36,058 bases of DNA from CAYOEJ01 sp964403015 (GCA_964403015.1 CAYOEJ010000018.1:1-36058); one strand, 5' to 3'. Positions 7,158 to 15,836 are shown, counted from the first letter of the stretch. The notes: generated by a model from the letters alone, not told the origin. Numbers and translations are program-made.

Positions 7158-8075
7158 GTGAAAGTACTCGCCTCAGCCCCAGCCAAAGTCAATCTTGCCT
7201 TACGCGTGGGTGGTCCGCGCCCGGACGGGTTCCATCCTCTCGATACCGTTTTCGAGGCGCTGGATTTGTACGACGACGTCGAGGCCACCCTCGCTGAGGA
7301 TCTCACGATGTCGATTAGTGGGCTTGGCGAGGACCTTCCGGTGGGCGAATCGAATCTCGTCATCAAGGCGGCGCGACTACTACAGGAGCGTTACCCCGAC
7401 CGCGGTATCAACGCTGAGCGGTCCAGTTCTCCGGCAGGAGCACACCTTGCCGTCACGAAGCGAATACCAGTAGCCGGCGGTATGGCGGGAGGATCGGCCG
7501 ACGCCGCCGCAACTCTCGTTGCCCTCAACGCACTGTGGCAACTTGAACTGCCATCAGAATCCCTCCACGAGTTGGCTTGCGAACTTGGCTCTGACGTGCC
7601 GTTCGCACTCTTTGGTTCGATTGCTCATGGGACGGGCCGCGGTGAGAGCCTACGTGGTGTTCACGCCGGGACCATGCACGGCTGGGTGATTCTGACGAAT
7701 CCGCAGGGCCTATCCACACCGGACGTATTTCGCGAGTTTGACCGACTCTTCCCAGATGCTGGCGATCCCGAAGAGACCGCCGATCTTCGCTCAGCGCTGG
7801 AAGGTACGGACCTGCGAGTCGTTGGAAAACTGTTGAAGAATGACCTCCAGCCAGCAGCTATGTCTTTGCGGCCAGATCTCGGCGAGATTCTGGAGTCGAT
7901 CGCCCGCGCAGGTGCAGGCGTGATCCTGTCCGGCTCAGGCCCGTCTATCGCGATCCTCACCGATCCGTCTCAGGTTCAAGAACTAGCCTCTGACTTGGCG
8001 TCAGAGTATCCAGACCTCACCGTAGTCACCGCTCACGGGCCCGCCGCCGGAGCACACGTGCGGGTGATGGACTGA
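7158..8075 (+). CDS. ispE: 4-diphosphocytidyl-2-C-methyl-D-erythritol kinase
   Basis: This enzyme of the non-mevalonate (MEP) isoprenoid pathway phosphorylates CDP-methylerythritol with ATP. The 305-residue product begins 'ASAPAKVNLALRVGG', with the lysine and asparagine typical of IspE. It has the GHMP-kinase ATP loop PVAGGMAGGSADAAA near residue 105 and a C-terminal 'GVILSGSGPS' motif. The start is GTG 7158. A -10-like TAGGAT ends 7 bp before it, so the mRNA may be nearly leaderless. Its TGA overlaps the ATG of the downstream ABC-F gene by one base. The usual upstream neighbour rsmA/ksgA is absent; cueP is divergent instead. Confidence 0.96.
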   Translation: MKVLASAPAKVNLALRVGGPRPDGFHPLDTVFEALDLYDDVEATLAEDLTMSISGLGEDLPVGESNLVIKAARLLQERYPDRGINAERSSSPAGAHLAVTKRIPVAGGMAGGSADAAATLVALNALWQLELPSESLHELACELGSDVPFALFGSIAHGTGRGESLRGVHAGTMHGWVILTNPQGLSTPDVFREFDRLFPDAGDPEETADLRSALEGTDLRVVGKLLKNDLQPAAMSLRPDLGEILESIARAGAGVILSGSGPSIAILTDPSQVQELASDLASEYPDLTVVTAHGPAAGAHVRVMD

Positions 8076-9934
8076 TGGCACACATCCTCGGTCTCGAGGA
8101 CGTCTCAATTTCACTTGGCTCGCGGCCAATTCTTGGGAACGTCAACCTGTCTTTCGAAGACGGCGCGCGCATCGGCGTTGTCGGCCCTAACGGTGGTGGA
8201 AAATCCACGCTTCTCAGTCTGATCACGCGACGGTTGGAGCCGGATACGGGTCGCGTCACGATGGTCAGCGGAACTAGGTTCGCAATTCTCAGCCAAGGCG
8301 ATTCGCTGGATCCGGCCGCGAGCGTCCGTGATGCTATCCACGGCACCGACGCGGTCTATGAGTGGGCCTCCGACGCTCATGTACGCAAGCTCCACGATGG
8401 CCTCATCCCCGACGTTGCGATGGACCGCAAGGTGGGCGAGCTTTCTGGAGGTCAGCGCAGGCGGGTGGCGCTCGCGGCCACGCTGTGCCAAGACGCCAAC
8501 GTCGTGGTGCTCGACGAGCCCACCAACCATTTAGATATCGAAGGAATTACGTTCCTTGCCTCCTATCTCAATGAGCGTTTCGGACGTGGTGCGGGCGCGC
8601 TCATTGTTGTTACCCACGATCGCTGGTTCCTCGACGCCGTGTGCGACCGGCTGTGGGAGGTAGTCCCGGGCCACGATGGGGCTGGCGGACGCAATCCACA
8701 AGCCGGCCATGTCGAAGCCTATGAGGGCGGGTATGCGGCATACATTCTTCAGCGGGCCGAACGCTCCCGGCTCGCTCAGCAGGCTGCCGAGAAACGATCG
8801 AACATCCTCCGTAAGGAGCTCGCGTGGCTACGCCGAGGCGCCCCTGCTCGCACGTCTAAACCCCGCTTCCGCATTGACGCGGCCAACGAGCTCATCGCTG
8901 ACGAACCGCCACCTCGCGATTCTGTGGAGCTCGCACGGATGGCAACCTCGCGTCTCGGCAAAGACGTTATTGACCTCGTCGATGTTGACTTCGCGTGGCC
9001 CAACTCCGCCAACATCCTTGAGAATTTGACCTTCCGTATTGGCCCCGGGGATCGCATTGGCATTCTCGGCGCCAACGGCGCGGGAAAGTCCTCACTTCTT
9101 GGGCTGATCAACGGAACGCTCGAGCCAACCGCAGGCAGAGTCAAACGGGGTAAGACCGTTGTGCTTGCAACGCTCTCGCAGGAAACCAAGGAGTTGGACG
9201 AGGTGGCTCACCGTCGCGTGGTCGAATCGGTCCACGACATCGCTACGCACGTGACCGTAGGTAAGAAAGAAATGAGTGCTTCCCAGCTTGTTGAAAAGTT
9301 GGGTTTCACTCGCGAGCGCGCGTGGACTCCGGTGGCGGACCTTTCCGGTGGCGAACGACGACGCCTGCAGCTACTTCGCTTGCTGGTTAGCGAACCAAAT
9401 GTGCTCTTGTTGGATGAGCCGACAAACGATCTTGATACCGATACTCTCGCCGCTATTGAGGATCTACTCGACTCGTGGCCCGGTACTCTCATCGTTGTGT
9501 CACACGACCGCTACCTGCTTGAGCGGATCACCGACCAGCAGTTTGCAGTGATCAACAAGGGTCTTCGACACCTGCCAGGCGGTGTGGATGAGTACCTGAA
9601 AATTAGCGCAGACGATGGAGCCGGGCACGGCCCGAACGCACCTCTTGGGGCAGCTGATGTAAATAATGCCGACACTGGTGTTGCTGGAGACCAAGTGAGC
9701 TCCGCTGGGCTCACCGGTGCCGAACGGCGATCCACCGAAAAGGAAGTCCAAGCGATTGAGCGTCGGCTCGCGAAGCTCCAAAAGAGCATCGAAAAGCAGC
9801 ACGAGGTGCTCGCAGCCCATGATCAGACCGATTTCGAAGGGCTGCATAAGCACACGGAGAAGCTGAACGAGCTGCATGATGAGGTCGCGGCTCTGGAGGA
9901 GCAGTGGCTGGAGCTGTCTGACCAGCTGGGCTAA
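8075..9934 (+). CDS. ABC-F family ATPase (Uup/EttA-like)
   Basis: The product is 619 residues with two ABC domains in tandem and no membrane segments. Domain 1 has GPNGGGKST (about residue 38), LSGGQRRRVAL and VVLDEPTNHLD. Domain 2 has GANGAGKSS (about 332), LSGGERRRLQL and LLLDEPTNDLD. A charged linker rich in Lys/Arg lies between them, and a C-terminal coiled coil (about 550-619) resembles the Uup C-terminal domain. ABC-F proteins act at the ribosomal E-site as translation factors or give antibiotic protection. This position beside ispE is common in actinobacteria, which suggests a housekeeping role rather than acquired resistance. It is translationally coupled to ispE. Confidence 0.92.
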   Translation: MAHILGLEDVSISLGSRPILGNVNLSFEDGARIGVVGPNGGGKSTLLSLITRRLEPDTGRVTMVSGTRFAILSQGDSLDPAASVRDAIHGTDAVYEWASDAHVRKLHDGLIPDVAMDRKVGELSGGQRRRVALAATLCQDANVVVLDEPTNHLDIEGITFLASYLNERFGRGAGALIVVTHDRWFLDAVCDRLWEVVPGHDGAGGRNPQAGHVEAYEGGYAAYILQRAERSRLAQQAAEKRSNILRKELAWLRRGAPARTSKPRFRIDAANELIADEPPPRDSVELARMATSRLGKDVIDLVDVDFAWPNSANILENLTFRIGPGDRIGILGANGAGKSSLLGLINGTLEPTAGRVKRGKTVVLATLSQETKELDEVAHRRVVESVHDIATHVTVGKKEMSASQLVEKLGFTRERAWTPVADLSGGERRRLQLLRLLVSEPNVLLLDEPTNDLDTDTLAAIEDLLDSWPGTLIVVSHDRYLLERITDQQFAVINKGLRHLPGGVDEYLKISADDGAGHGPNAPLGAADVNNADTGVAGDQVSSAGLTGAERRSTEKEVQAIERRLAKLQKSIEKQHEVLAAHDQTDFEGLHKHTEKLNELHDEVAALEEQWLELSDQLG

Positions 9935-9952
9935 GGCTGTTCATATCTAGAC

Positions 9953-9982
9953 TTGTCAAGAATGTAGTATGTGTACTACATT
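9953..9982 (+). promoter_or_regulatory. Promoter overlapped by a perfect inverted repeat (exporter operon operator)
   Basis: TTGTCA (9953-9958) and TACATT (9977-9982) make a -35/-10 pair with an 18-bp spacer. A perfect inverted repeat, AATGTAGTA (9961-9969) / TACTACATT (9974-9982) with a TGTG spacer, covers the spacer and the whole -10. A regulator bound here would block RNA polymerase. The site is 38 bp upstream of the ABC ATPase gene. The XRE protein at the end of the same operon is the nearest candidate binder. Confidence 0.7.
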
Positions 9983-10020
9983 TAATCCCGTAAGCACTCC
10001 AGTCGACGCTTGGAAAACCC

Positions 10021-10950
10021 ATGATCATTGAGTCACAGAATCTTGACTTCTACTACGGTAAGAAGCAAATCCTCAACGATATCAACGTGTCCATTGAGCC
10101 CGGTGAAGTCGTAGCACTGCTTGGGCCGAACGGTGCAGGCAAAACGACGTTCATCGAGATCCTGCTCGGTTTTCTAAGCCCGCGGGCTGGCAGCGTGCAG
10201 GTTCGTGGAGGCGATCCGCGAAAGGCTGGGCCTGAGTTTTGGGGCCGCGTGGGTGTGGTTCAGCAACACTGGAATGACCATCCCAAATGGAAAGTGCGCC
10301 ACCAGCTTGAGTGGGTGGCTTCGGCGCTTGAGTCAGCTGGCGTCACCACGATTACGCCCCAGGAGGCCCTCGATCGAGTTGGTCTGTCAGAGTATCTCGA
10401 ACACCCGCTGGGCAAACTATCTGGCGGACAGCGCAGGCGGGTGGACTTTGCGGTGACTATTCTTGGGCAACCCGAGATTCTCATCTTGGATGAGCCAACC
10501 ACCGGTCTTGACCCGCTCGCTCGCGCTCAAATACATGACCTGATCTCGGACGTTGTTGATTCGGGCGCGACCACGTTGATCACCACGCACGACCTCACCG
10601 AAGCGGAGAAAATCGCTTCGCGAATTCTCATCATCAAGGATGGTGCGATAATCGCCGACGGTTCGCCGCAAGTGTTGCGAGACCAATTGCTTGGCCGAGC
10701 TCAGATCACGTGGCGTGATGCGGCTGGTGTGCGCCATGTTCACGCCACCGATCAGGCCGAGGCCTTCGTTGCCACGCTGGATCTCGCTGCGATCTCCGGA
10801 CTCACTATCACTAGGCCAACGCTCGAGGACGCCTATATCTCACTAGTTCAAGATGTTGGGATGACGTCAGCTGACGGCGAGGTAGCCGATCAATTCCGTC
10901 AATCGGCAGTTGGAACAGATGCAGCAACCGAAGGGACTTCTCGTGGCTAA
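10021..10950 (+). CDS. ABC-2 type exporter, ATP-binding protein
   Basis: The product is 309 residues. It has Walker A GPNGAGKTT (residues 38-46), a Q-loop in VVQQHW, signature LSGGQRRRVDFA, Walker B ILILDEPTTGLDP and the switch His in TTHD. A roughly 90-residue C-terminal domain follows, of the kind seen in drug, lipid or bacteriocin exporters of the CcmA/DrrA class. It is the first gene of a three-gene operon with a membrane permease (8-nt overlap) and a small XRE regulator. The substrate is unknown. Expression is likely controlled by the inverted repeat over its promoter. Confidence 0.92.
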   Translation: MIIESQNLDFYYGKKQILNDINVSIEPGEVVALLGPNGAGKTTFIEILLGFLSPRAGSVQVRGGDPRKAGPEFWGRVGVVQQHWNDHPKWKVRHQLEWVASALESAGVTTITPQEALDRVGLSEYLEHPLGKLSGGQRRRVDFAVTILGQPEILILDEPTTGLDPLARAQIHDLISDVVDSGATTLITTHDLTEAEKIASRILIIKDGAIIADGSPQVLRDQLLGRAQITWRDAAGVRHVHATDQAEAFVATLDLAAISGLTITRPTLEDAYISLVQDVGMTSADGEVADQFRQSAVGTDAATEGTSRG

Positions 10951-11782
10951 CATCTCAGGTATTACTCGAACCGGGCTTCTTCAGGCGAAGGCGGATCTGC
11001 GCCCTCAACTATGGGGCAAGGGCTTTATTACATTCATCCTGTACCCGCTTTTCTGGATCGCGATGGCGTGGGCTTTGCGGAATGTTGACGATGCGAATGG
11101 TGGGTTTTCCTCCATTTTTATCGCCTCAATCCTCGCTGGGCTTACTCCGTTTGCCATCATGCAAATATCTGGTGAAATGTACAACGAGCGCCTGAGCGGA
11201 TCCGTGCTACGTGCTAAAACGTTGCCATTTGGCGTACCCAGTTGGATGATCGGAAAAGTCGTCTCGGTGGTTGGCGTCATTTATCTCCAGGCGCTGCTTT
11301 TGATCGCGCTTTCTGTGGTATTCATCCCCGCGTTCAACCCATCCATTGGGCAAATTGCTCTTGGCGCCTTGATCGTACTTCTCGCACTCATCGCCTCTTC
11401 CCCGATTGGCTTTATTCTTGGTTCATTCGCTAAGTCTGTGGGATTGTCGCTTGTTGCCTATGCGATTGCGATAGCGCTCTTGCTGATTTCAGGAATTATG
11501 TTTCCGATGAGCACGCTACCCAGTTGGGTGCACCCGATAGCTCAGGTGTTTCCCGTCTACTGGGGACCGCACCTTTCTCGATACGTGTTTCTTGGTGGAG
11601 AATGGGAATTCTGGGAAGCGGGCGGCATCTACCAGCCAGCACTTGGAGTCGCTGTGCTTCTGCTCTGGTCCGTCATTGGGTTCATCGTGGCCGCAGCGGT
11701 CATTCGCCGCACATTCCGGAAGGAATCGATTAGCAGCCAGGTTGGTCTGCGCACGTCGGTTCAGCAGCAGGTCGGAATCTGA
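10943..11782 (+). CDS. ABC-2 type exporter permease
   Basis: The product is 279 residues with about six transmembrane segments, typical of ABC-2 permeases. Before the last segments it has the recurrent 'MFPMSTLPSWVHPIAQVFP' region. I chose GTG 10943 because AAGGGA lies 7 bp upstream and the start overlaps the ATPase stop, implying coupled translation; an ATG at 10910 would give 11 extra residues inside the ATPase gene. It partners the preceding ATPase. The substrate cannot be inferred. Confidence 0.88.
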   Translation: MANISGITRTGLLQAKADLRPQLWGKGFITFILYPLFWIAMAWALRNVDDANGGFSSIFIASILAGLTPFAIMQISGEMYNERLSGSVLRAKTLPFGVPSWMIGKVVSVVGVIYLQALLLIALSVVFIPAFNPSIGQIALGALIVLLALIASSPIGFILGSFAKSVGLSLVAYAIAIALLLISGIMFPMSTLPSWVHPIAQVFPVYWGPHLSRYVFLGGEWEFWEAGGIYQPALGVAVLLLWSVIGFIVAAAVIRRTFRKESISSQVGLRTSVQQQVGI

Positions 11783-11785
11783 TCG

Positions 11786-12007
11786 ATGCCAGACGACATT
11801 CATAATCGAATCGCAGTACTTCGCGCGGATCGTAAAGTTAGCCGCAAACAACTCGCTGAGGCACTCGGCGTCCACTATCAGACGATCGGGTACTTGGAAC
11901 GTGGCGAGTACGCTCCTTCACTGGTTCTCGCGCTGCGCATTGCCGAATTCTTTGATGTGCCGATCGAAAGCGTGTTCTCGCTGACGCCATTCGATCCGAT
12001 CGGATAG
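11786..12007 (+). CDS. Small XRE-family (Cro/CI-type) regulator
   Basis: The product is 73 residues and is almost entirely one helix-turn-helix domain: 'RIAVLRADRKVSRKQLAEAL', then the recognition helix 'HYQTIGYLERGEYAPS' and 'ALRIAEFFDVPIESVF'. It starts 3 bp after the permease stop, so it is part of the exporter operon. Small XRE proteins of this size commonly regulate linked ABC-2 exporters. It has no ligand domain, so how it would sense a signal is not apparent. Confidence 0.92.
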   Translation: MPDDIHNRIAVLRADRKVSRKQLAEALGVHYQTIGYLERGEYAPSLVLALRIAEFFDVPIESVFSLTPFDPIG

Positions 12008-12011
12008 ATGT

Positions 12012-12041
12012 ACTGTTCTCTAACAGTCGCCAACAGTCGCC
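12012..12041 (+). repeat. Inverted and direct repeats upstream of marR
   Basis: ACTGTT-CTCT-AACAGT (12012-12027) is an inverted repeat. AACAGTCGCC then occurs twice head to tail (12022-12031 and 12032-12041). These lie in the 65-bp space between the XRE and MarR genes and could be regulator binding sites. Confidence 0.45.
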
Positions 12042-12048
12042 CATTTAT

Positions 12049-12066
12049 CTTGACGTCAAGTATTAT
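12049..12066 (+). promoter_or_regulatory. MarR operator palindrome and -10 element
   Basis: CTTGACGTCAAG (12049-12060) is a perfect 12-bp palindrome in a form common for MarR-family operators. It abuts TATTAT (12061-12066), a good -10, which ends 6 bp before the marR ATG. No Shine-Dalgarno sequence is present, so the transcript is probably leaderless and the palindrome would block its promoter. This fits autorepression. Confidence 0.65.
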
Positions 12067-12072
12067 TCGATT

Positions 12073-12585
12073 ATGACCGGGAAAAATCAGCGCGACGAAG
12101 TCGACGCCATCATTGAAGGTTGGGGTGTTCACCGCCCCGATCTCGATCCGCGCCCGCTCGCGATCTTTTCACGGCTCCTCAGGCTCAATAGGCATATTGA
12201 ACGCATTCGGAAGTCTATCTTCGCGGAAAATAACCTCGAGACGTGGGAATTCGAAATGCTTGCCGCATTGCGCAGGCAGGAAGGTAGTTGCCTAACTGCT
12301 GGTCGGCTCATGCAAGAAACGCTTGTTTCCTCGGGCACCATCACCAACCGAATTGACCGCATGGAGGGCAAGGGGCTCCTTATCCGCAAGGCGGATAACA
12401 AGGATGGCCGCGTGGTTCACGTCTGTGCAACCGAAAAGGGCATCGCCTATGTTGATTCAGCAATGGTAGGGCTTCTTCAGGCCCAGGCGGAGATCCTCGA
12501 GCAGTATGACGAGTCTGAGCGGGAGGACGCCGCCGATTTCCTCCGGCGTATGCTGATTCCTTTTGAAACTAAAGCCAAGCTTTGA
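12073..12585 (+). CDS. MarR-family transcriptional regulator
   Basis: The product is 170 residues. A winged helix-turn-helix spans about residues 55-125, with 'TAGRLMQETLVSSGTITNRIDRMEGKGLL' (split: helix, recognition helix, wing) and the wing motif 'DNKDGRVVHVCATEKG', including the conserved Asp-Arg. Flanking helices would form the dimer interface. It has its own operator-like palindrome and converges on the NatAB-like genes across a shared terminator. Its targets beyond itself are unknown. The XRE/exporter operon just upstream is a possible one. Confidence 0.93.
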   Translation: MTGKNQRDEVDAIIEGWGVHRPDLDPRPLAIFSRLLRLNRHIERIRKSIFAENNLETWEFEMLAALRRQEGSCLTAGRLMQETLVSSGTITNRIDRMEGKGLLIRKADNKDGRVVHVCATEKGIAYVDSAMVGLLQAQAEILEQYDESEREDAADFLRRMLIPFETKAKL

Positions 12586-12668
12586 TCTTCACTGCGTGCG
12601 CGCGACCAGCTGAGTAGGAATCACAAGTAGGCAAGAAGCTGTGCCCCTCAACATTGAGCACTCACACG

Positions 12669-12721
12669 AAAGCGGACCGGCAGCCCTACCAGCTAGATGG
12701 TGAAGGCTGCCGGTCCGCTTT
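12669..12721. terminator. Bidirectional terminator between marR and the exporter permease
   Basis: A perfect 17-bp, GC-rich stem (12669-12685 with 12705-12721) encloses a 19-base loop. Plus-strand transcripts end in TTTT. The stem lies between the convergent marR gene and the minus-strand permease, so it can serve both. Confidence 0.88.
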
Positions 12722-12739
12722 TGACCAGCTCTATCAGGA

Positions 12740-13942
12740 CTACTCGCTTGAGCGCAGAGCGTCCCTCAGCGGAATTCGCTTGCCTGTACGCAGGATGGAA
12801 TTTTGGTAGATCTTTCCAGCGATAGCGGCAACGAGTGGAATCGTGATGATAGCCAAGCCAGCGGCAAGGAGAAGCTCGGGGGTAGTCACCACGCCATATG
12901 CCTGGCGGACAGGCATGATGAATGACGACAGGAATGGGATCGTCGAAAGTACCTGAACCAGCGTCGAATCGGGCTGGCTCGGCACAAGGAAGAGCCCCAG
13001 ATAGAGCGGAATGAGCACGAACATCGAAATGGGTGTGGTGACTGCGCCAAGGTCTTCCTGACGCGACACTGTCGATGCAAGTGCACCGGTGAGGATCGCG
13101 TATAGGAAGAAACCAAGCACGCTCCATACCACGGCCCAAACTATGAACATGCCCAGGTCGAGCTCCACCCACAATCCCGCAACGTTGAGCGCGATCACCG
13201 CCGCAATGATGTACAGCAAGAACTGGAGCAGGATGAATGCTCCGATGCCCAGAATCTTGCCGAGCAAAAGAGTGCGGGGACGTACCGAGGTCAACAGAAT
13301 CTCAACAACGCGAGAGGACTTTTCCTCAACCACGCCCGTGGAGATCGTGGTGATACCCATAATGATCACCATCATGAGAAGCATCTGGGTGGCGAAGCCA
13401 GCAATATAACCGACCGGATCTGCGACCAGCAGCGAAATATCGGAGTCCAGCTCGGTCGCAGGAAGGTTCATGGCTCCCTCAACGGCCGCGCGCTGCTCGT
13501 CGGTCAGTTCCCCACCGGCCTCGTTGACCACGTACAACATGCTTGCGCCGGAAAGGACCTCGCGAAGAAAGACGTTCTCGTCGTTGACTCCCTTTTGTAT
13601 GACGGCCGGGGCATCCGGTTCGCCGACGAGCGCAATAGCGCGCGGATCGTCGGGCTTCTCGAGCTCTTCCTTTAGCCAGGTCTCACCGTTGCCGGTTGGA
13701 ATCGAGACAACTTCCACGTAGTCAACGGTCTCTTGAATAAATGGCTCATAATCAGCCATCTGATCCTCGACGCCCACAACCACGCGCTGGGGTAGCGCGT
13801 CGTCGCCTTCGTCTTTGTCCAAGAAAAAGCGACCAACGAAGCCGGCGATGAGAATGACTACGAAGATGCCGATCGTCGTGATGCGCATAGCGCGCGAGTT
13901 GAGGAGCGTGTTGAACTCACGCTTCATAATCTGAATAAGCAT
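12740..13942 (-). CDS. NatB-like ABC-2 family permease
   Basis: The product is 400 residues. One N-terminal membrane helix (about 20-40) is followed by a roughly 140-residue extracytoplasmic domain, and then a cluster of five or six helices from about residue 180 to 385. Between the first helices of that cluster is the family motif 'VVEEKSSRVVEILLTSVRP'. This layout is that of NatB/YhaP-type ABC-2 permeases, which export sodium or peptides in characterised cases. It follows its ATPase by 5 bp in the same transcript. The substrate here is unknown. Confidence 0.9.
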   Translation of the reverse strand: MLIQIMKREFNTLLNSRAMRITTIGIFVVILIAGFVGRFFLDKDEGDDALPQRVVVGVEDQMADYEPFIQETVDYVEVVSIPTGNGETWLKEELEKPDDPRAIALVGEPDAPAVIQKGVNDENVFLREVLSGASMLYVVNEAGGELTDEQRAAVEGAMNLPATELDSDISLLVADPVGYIAGFATQMLLMMVIIMGITTISTGVVEEKSSRVVEILLTSVRPRTLLLGKILGIGAFILLQFLLYIIAAVIALNVAGLWVELDLGMFIVWAVVWSVLGFFLYAILTGALASTVSRQEDLGAVTTPISMFVLIPLYLGLFLVPSQPDSTLVQVLSTIPFLSSFIMPVRQAYGVVTTPELLLAAGLAIITIPLVAAIAGKIYQNSILRTGKRIPLRDALRSSE

Positions 13943-13947
13943 GGCTC

Positions 13948-14907
13948 CTACTTCCTGCCGAACAGGGCGCGAAGGCCCTTCTTCTTTGGCTTGGATTCTT
14001 CCTCGGTCTTCTCATCGGGAACCGTGACGACGTCCTTGAAGATTTCCGCGAGATGCGGCCTGTGTGGTGTGAAGGCACGCACCGGGCCCGCTGCCAGTGC
14101 GGCGCGCAGAATGTCTTGATCTGAAACTCCTTGCGGCAGCGCGACCCGCGCGCCTTCACGCGTGGGTTCGACTTGGACTCCAAGTGGTTGGAGTTCGTGT
14201 TGGAGTTGGCGAGGATCCGGGCCGACGACGTCGTAGGAGATGCCCTCCGTGGTGCGGAGCGTATCGATGCCGCCTTCTGCCACCATCTTGCCCTGTGCAC
14301 AGATCCCGATACGGTCACATAGGCGCTCGACGAGATCGAGCTGGTGGGAGGAAAAGACGACAGTGGAGCCCTCAGCGACCTTATCGGTCAGCACCGAACT
14401 CATGGCTTCTACGGCAACCGGGTCGAGGCCGGAGAAAGGCTCATCGAGAATCAGTACGGAAGGGTTGTGAACCAGAGCGGCAGCCAGCTGCACGCGCTGC
14501 TGGTTGCCAAGGGAAAGCGCCTGGACCTCGTCCTTCCGGCGTGCCGCAACACCGAGGCGCTCGGTCCAGTATTCCATCGCCGATTTCGCATCAGAACTTG
14601 ATAGGCCTTGCAGTCTGGCCAGGTAAACGAGCTGGTCGCCCACCTTCATCTTGGGGTAGAGACCGCGCTCTTCGGGCATGTAGCCAAACCACTTGCGCGC
14701 ATCAAAGTCGAGTGATTTCCCGTCGAGACGAACAGCCCCCGAATCCGCGTTGAGAACTCCTAGGATGATCCGCATCGTGGTTGTCTTGCCTGCACCGTTT
14801 GATCCCACGAAGCCGTAAAGCTCTCCTGGGTTAACGGTGAAGTTCATGCCATTGAGAGCTTTGGTCTTTCCAAAGGTCTTATAGAGATGGTCTATTTCTA
14901 GTGCCAT
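13948..14907 (-). CDS. NatA-like ABC transporter ATP-binding protein
   Basis: The product is 319 residues. It has Walker A GSNGAGKTT (about residue 35), a variant signature LSLGNQQRVQLA, Walker B VLILDEPFSGLDP and switch His in SSHQ. A C-terminal accessory domain (DUF4162-like) ends in a Lys-rich tail. The LSxGNQQ signature is characteristic of the NatA/YhaQ branch. The ribosome site is AAAGGAGA before ATG 14907. It pairs with the NatB-like permease downstream. The TetR gene 95 bp upstream on the same strand is its probable regulator. Confidence 0.92.
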   Translation of the reverse strand: MALEIDHLYKTFGKTKALNGMNFTVNPGELYGFVGSNGAGKTTTMRIILGVLNADSGAVRLDGKSLDFDARKWFGYMPEERGLYPKMKVGDQLVYLARLQGLSSSDAKSAMEYWTERLGVAARRKDEVQALSLGNQQRVQLAAALVHNPSVLILDEPFSGLDPVAVEAMSSVLTDKVAEGSTVVFSSHQLDLVERLCDRIGICAQGKMVAEGGIDTLRTTEGISYDVVGPDPRQLQHELQPLGVQVEPTREGARVALPQGVSDQDILRAALAAGPVRAFTPHRPHLAEIFKDVVTVPDEKTEEESKPKKKGLRALFGRK

Positions 14908-15002
14908 TGATGTCTCCTTTAGGTGGACGTCACTATGAAAAAGATACGCGGCGGTAACTTCCTAATCGCAGCAGCGTTTTCACGCGCCGAACGGCCATTT
15001 CG

Positions 15003-15656
15003 TTACAGCGTCTCAATCTTTGGATCTCGTTCGATTCCGCGAAGCCCATTCCACATCATGTTTACCAGATGAGTGGCCATGATTTCCTTGCTGGGCTTTT
15101 TGTTGGCTGCCCACCACTGTCCCATGATGCCCATCAATCCGGAGAGCATCTGTGCATAGAGCTGGATTGATTCGTTCTCAAATTTGAGGTGGCTGAGGTG
15201 GGCAGCGAGGAGAATCGATAGGTGCTCGCCCATGTCAGAAATAATCGTTGAAAACTCACCGCCAGCAAGAACGGCGGGGGACTGGTGAACCATGAGCCCA
15301 AAACCGTCAGGGTTTTCCCCGATGTAGTCCAGAAGAGCAACGACGGTTCCCTCAAGAGCCTGGCGAGGGGGCAATGAGGGGTCGAGGCTGTTCGCGAGTA
15401 GTTCGTTGAGCGCCTCGGTCTCGCGGTCAACGATCACCTGGTAGAGGCCTTCCTTCCCGCCGAAATGCTCGTAGATGACGGGTTTGGAGACCTCGGCTGC
15501 GCTCGCGATTTCCTCGATTGATACGGCGTCATAGCCGTGAGCGGCAAACAGTTGACGCCCAATTCCGATGAGCTGTGCGCGGCGCTGGATGCGCGTCATG
15601 CGCTGACGCCTAGGCGTCTCGCTGGGGCTGGGCGAATTGAGCGGAGTTTTCGACAT
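15003..15656 (-). CDS. TetR/AcrR-family transcriptional regulator
   Basis: The product is 217 residues. The N-terminal helix-turn-helix (about residues 22-70) contains 'AAHGYDAVSIEEIASAAEVS' and 'KPVIYEHFGGKEGLY', and the C-terminal all-helical domain is typical of ligand-binding TetR repressors. No ribosome site precedes ATG 15656. CATAAT ends 6 bp before it, suggesting a leaderless transcript; an internal ATG (MTRIQRRAQ) 19 codons later is an alternative. It is transcribed toward the NatAB-like pair and likely regulates itself and those genes. A short palindrome CCGTTACGG (15681-15689) upstream is a weak operator candidate. Confidence 0.92.
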   Translation of the reverse strand: MSKTPLNSPSPSETPRRQRMTRIQRRAQLIGIGRQLFAAHGYDAVSIEEIASAAEVSKPVIYEHFGGKEGLYQVIVDRETEALNELLANSLDPSLPPRQALEGTVVALLDYIGENPDGFGLMVHQSPAVLAGGEFSTIISDMGEHLSILLAAHLSHLKFENESIQLYAQMLSGLMGIMGQWWAANKKPSKEIMATHLVNMMWNGLRGIERDPKIETL

Positions 15657-15765
15657 GCTGACATTATGGCAGAGGCTTCGCCGTTACGGTTCGATAAGTA
15701 ATGAGCCACAAAATTCCGTCGTAGTTGGAATGACCGGCCAATGACTGGCACAATAAAGTCCGTAA

Positions 15766-15836
15766 TCCGCCATGGTGTAACGGCAGCACGTGGGCCTTTG
15801 GAGCCCTTTGTCTAGGTTCGAATCCTAGTGGCGGAG
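15766..15836 (+). tRNA. tRNA-Gln (anticodon UUG)
   Basis: The cloverleaf is complete: acceptor TCCGCCA (15766-15772) with TGGCGGA (15829-15835), discriminator G, T-arm CTAGG/TTCGAAT/CCTAG, and anticodon loop CTTTGGA giving UUG. Pair 27-43 is a U-U mismatch, and CCA is not encoded. It lies just upstream of glmU, a common actinobacterial arrangement. TAAAGT (15754-15759) may be its -10. Confidence 0.93.

Noticed and set aside
8075..9934. Acquired antibiotic-resistance ABC-F gene
   Set aside because: The placement next to ispE with a one-base overlap is a normal actinobacterial core arrangement. No mobility genes or composition change are seen.
14097..14753. 218-codon plus-strand open frame opposite the NatA-like gene
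   Set aside because: Arg/Ser/Pro-rich composition typical of a shadow frame. It overlaps a clear ATPase gene.
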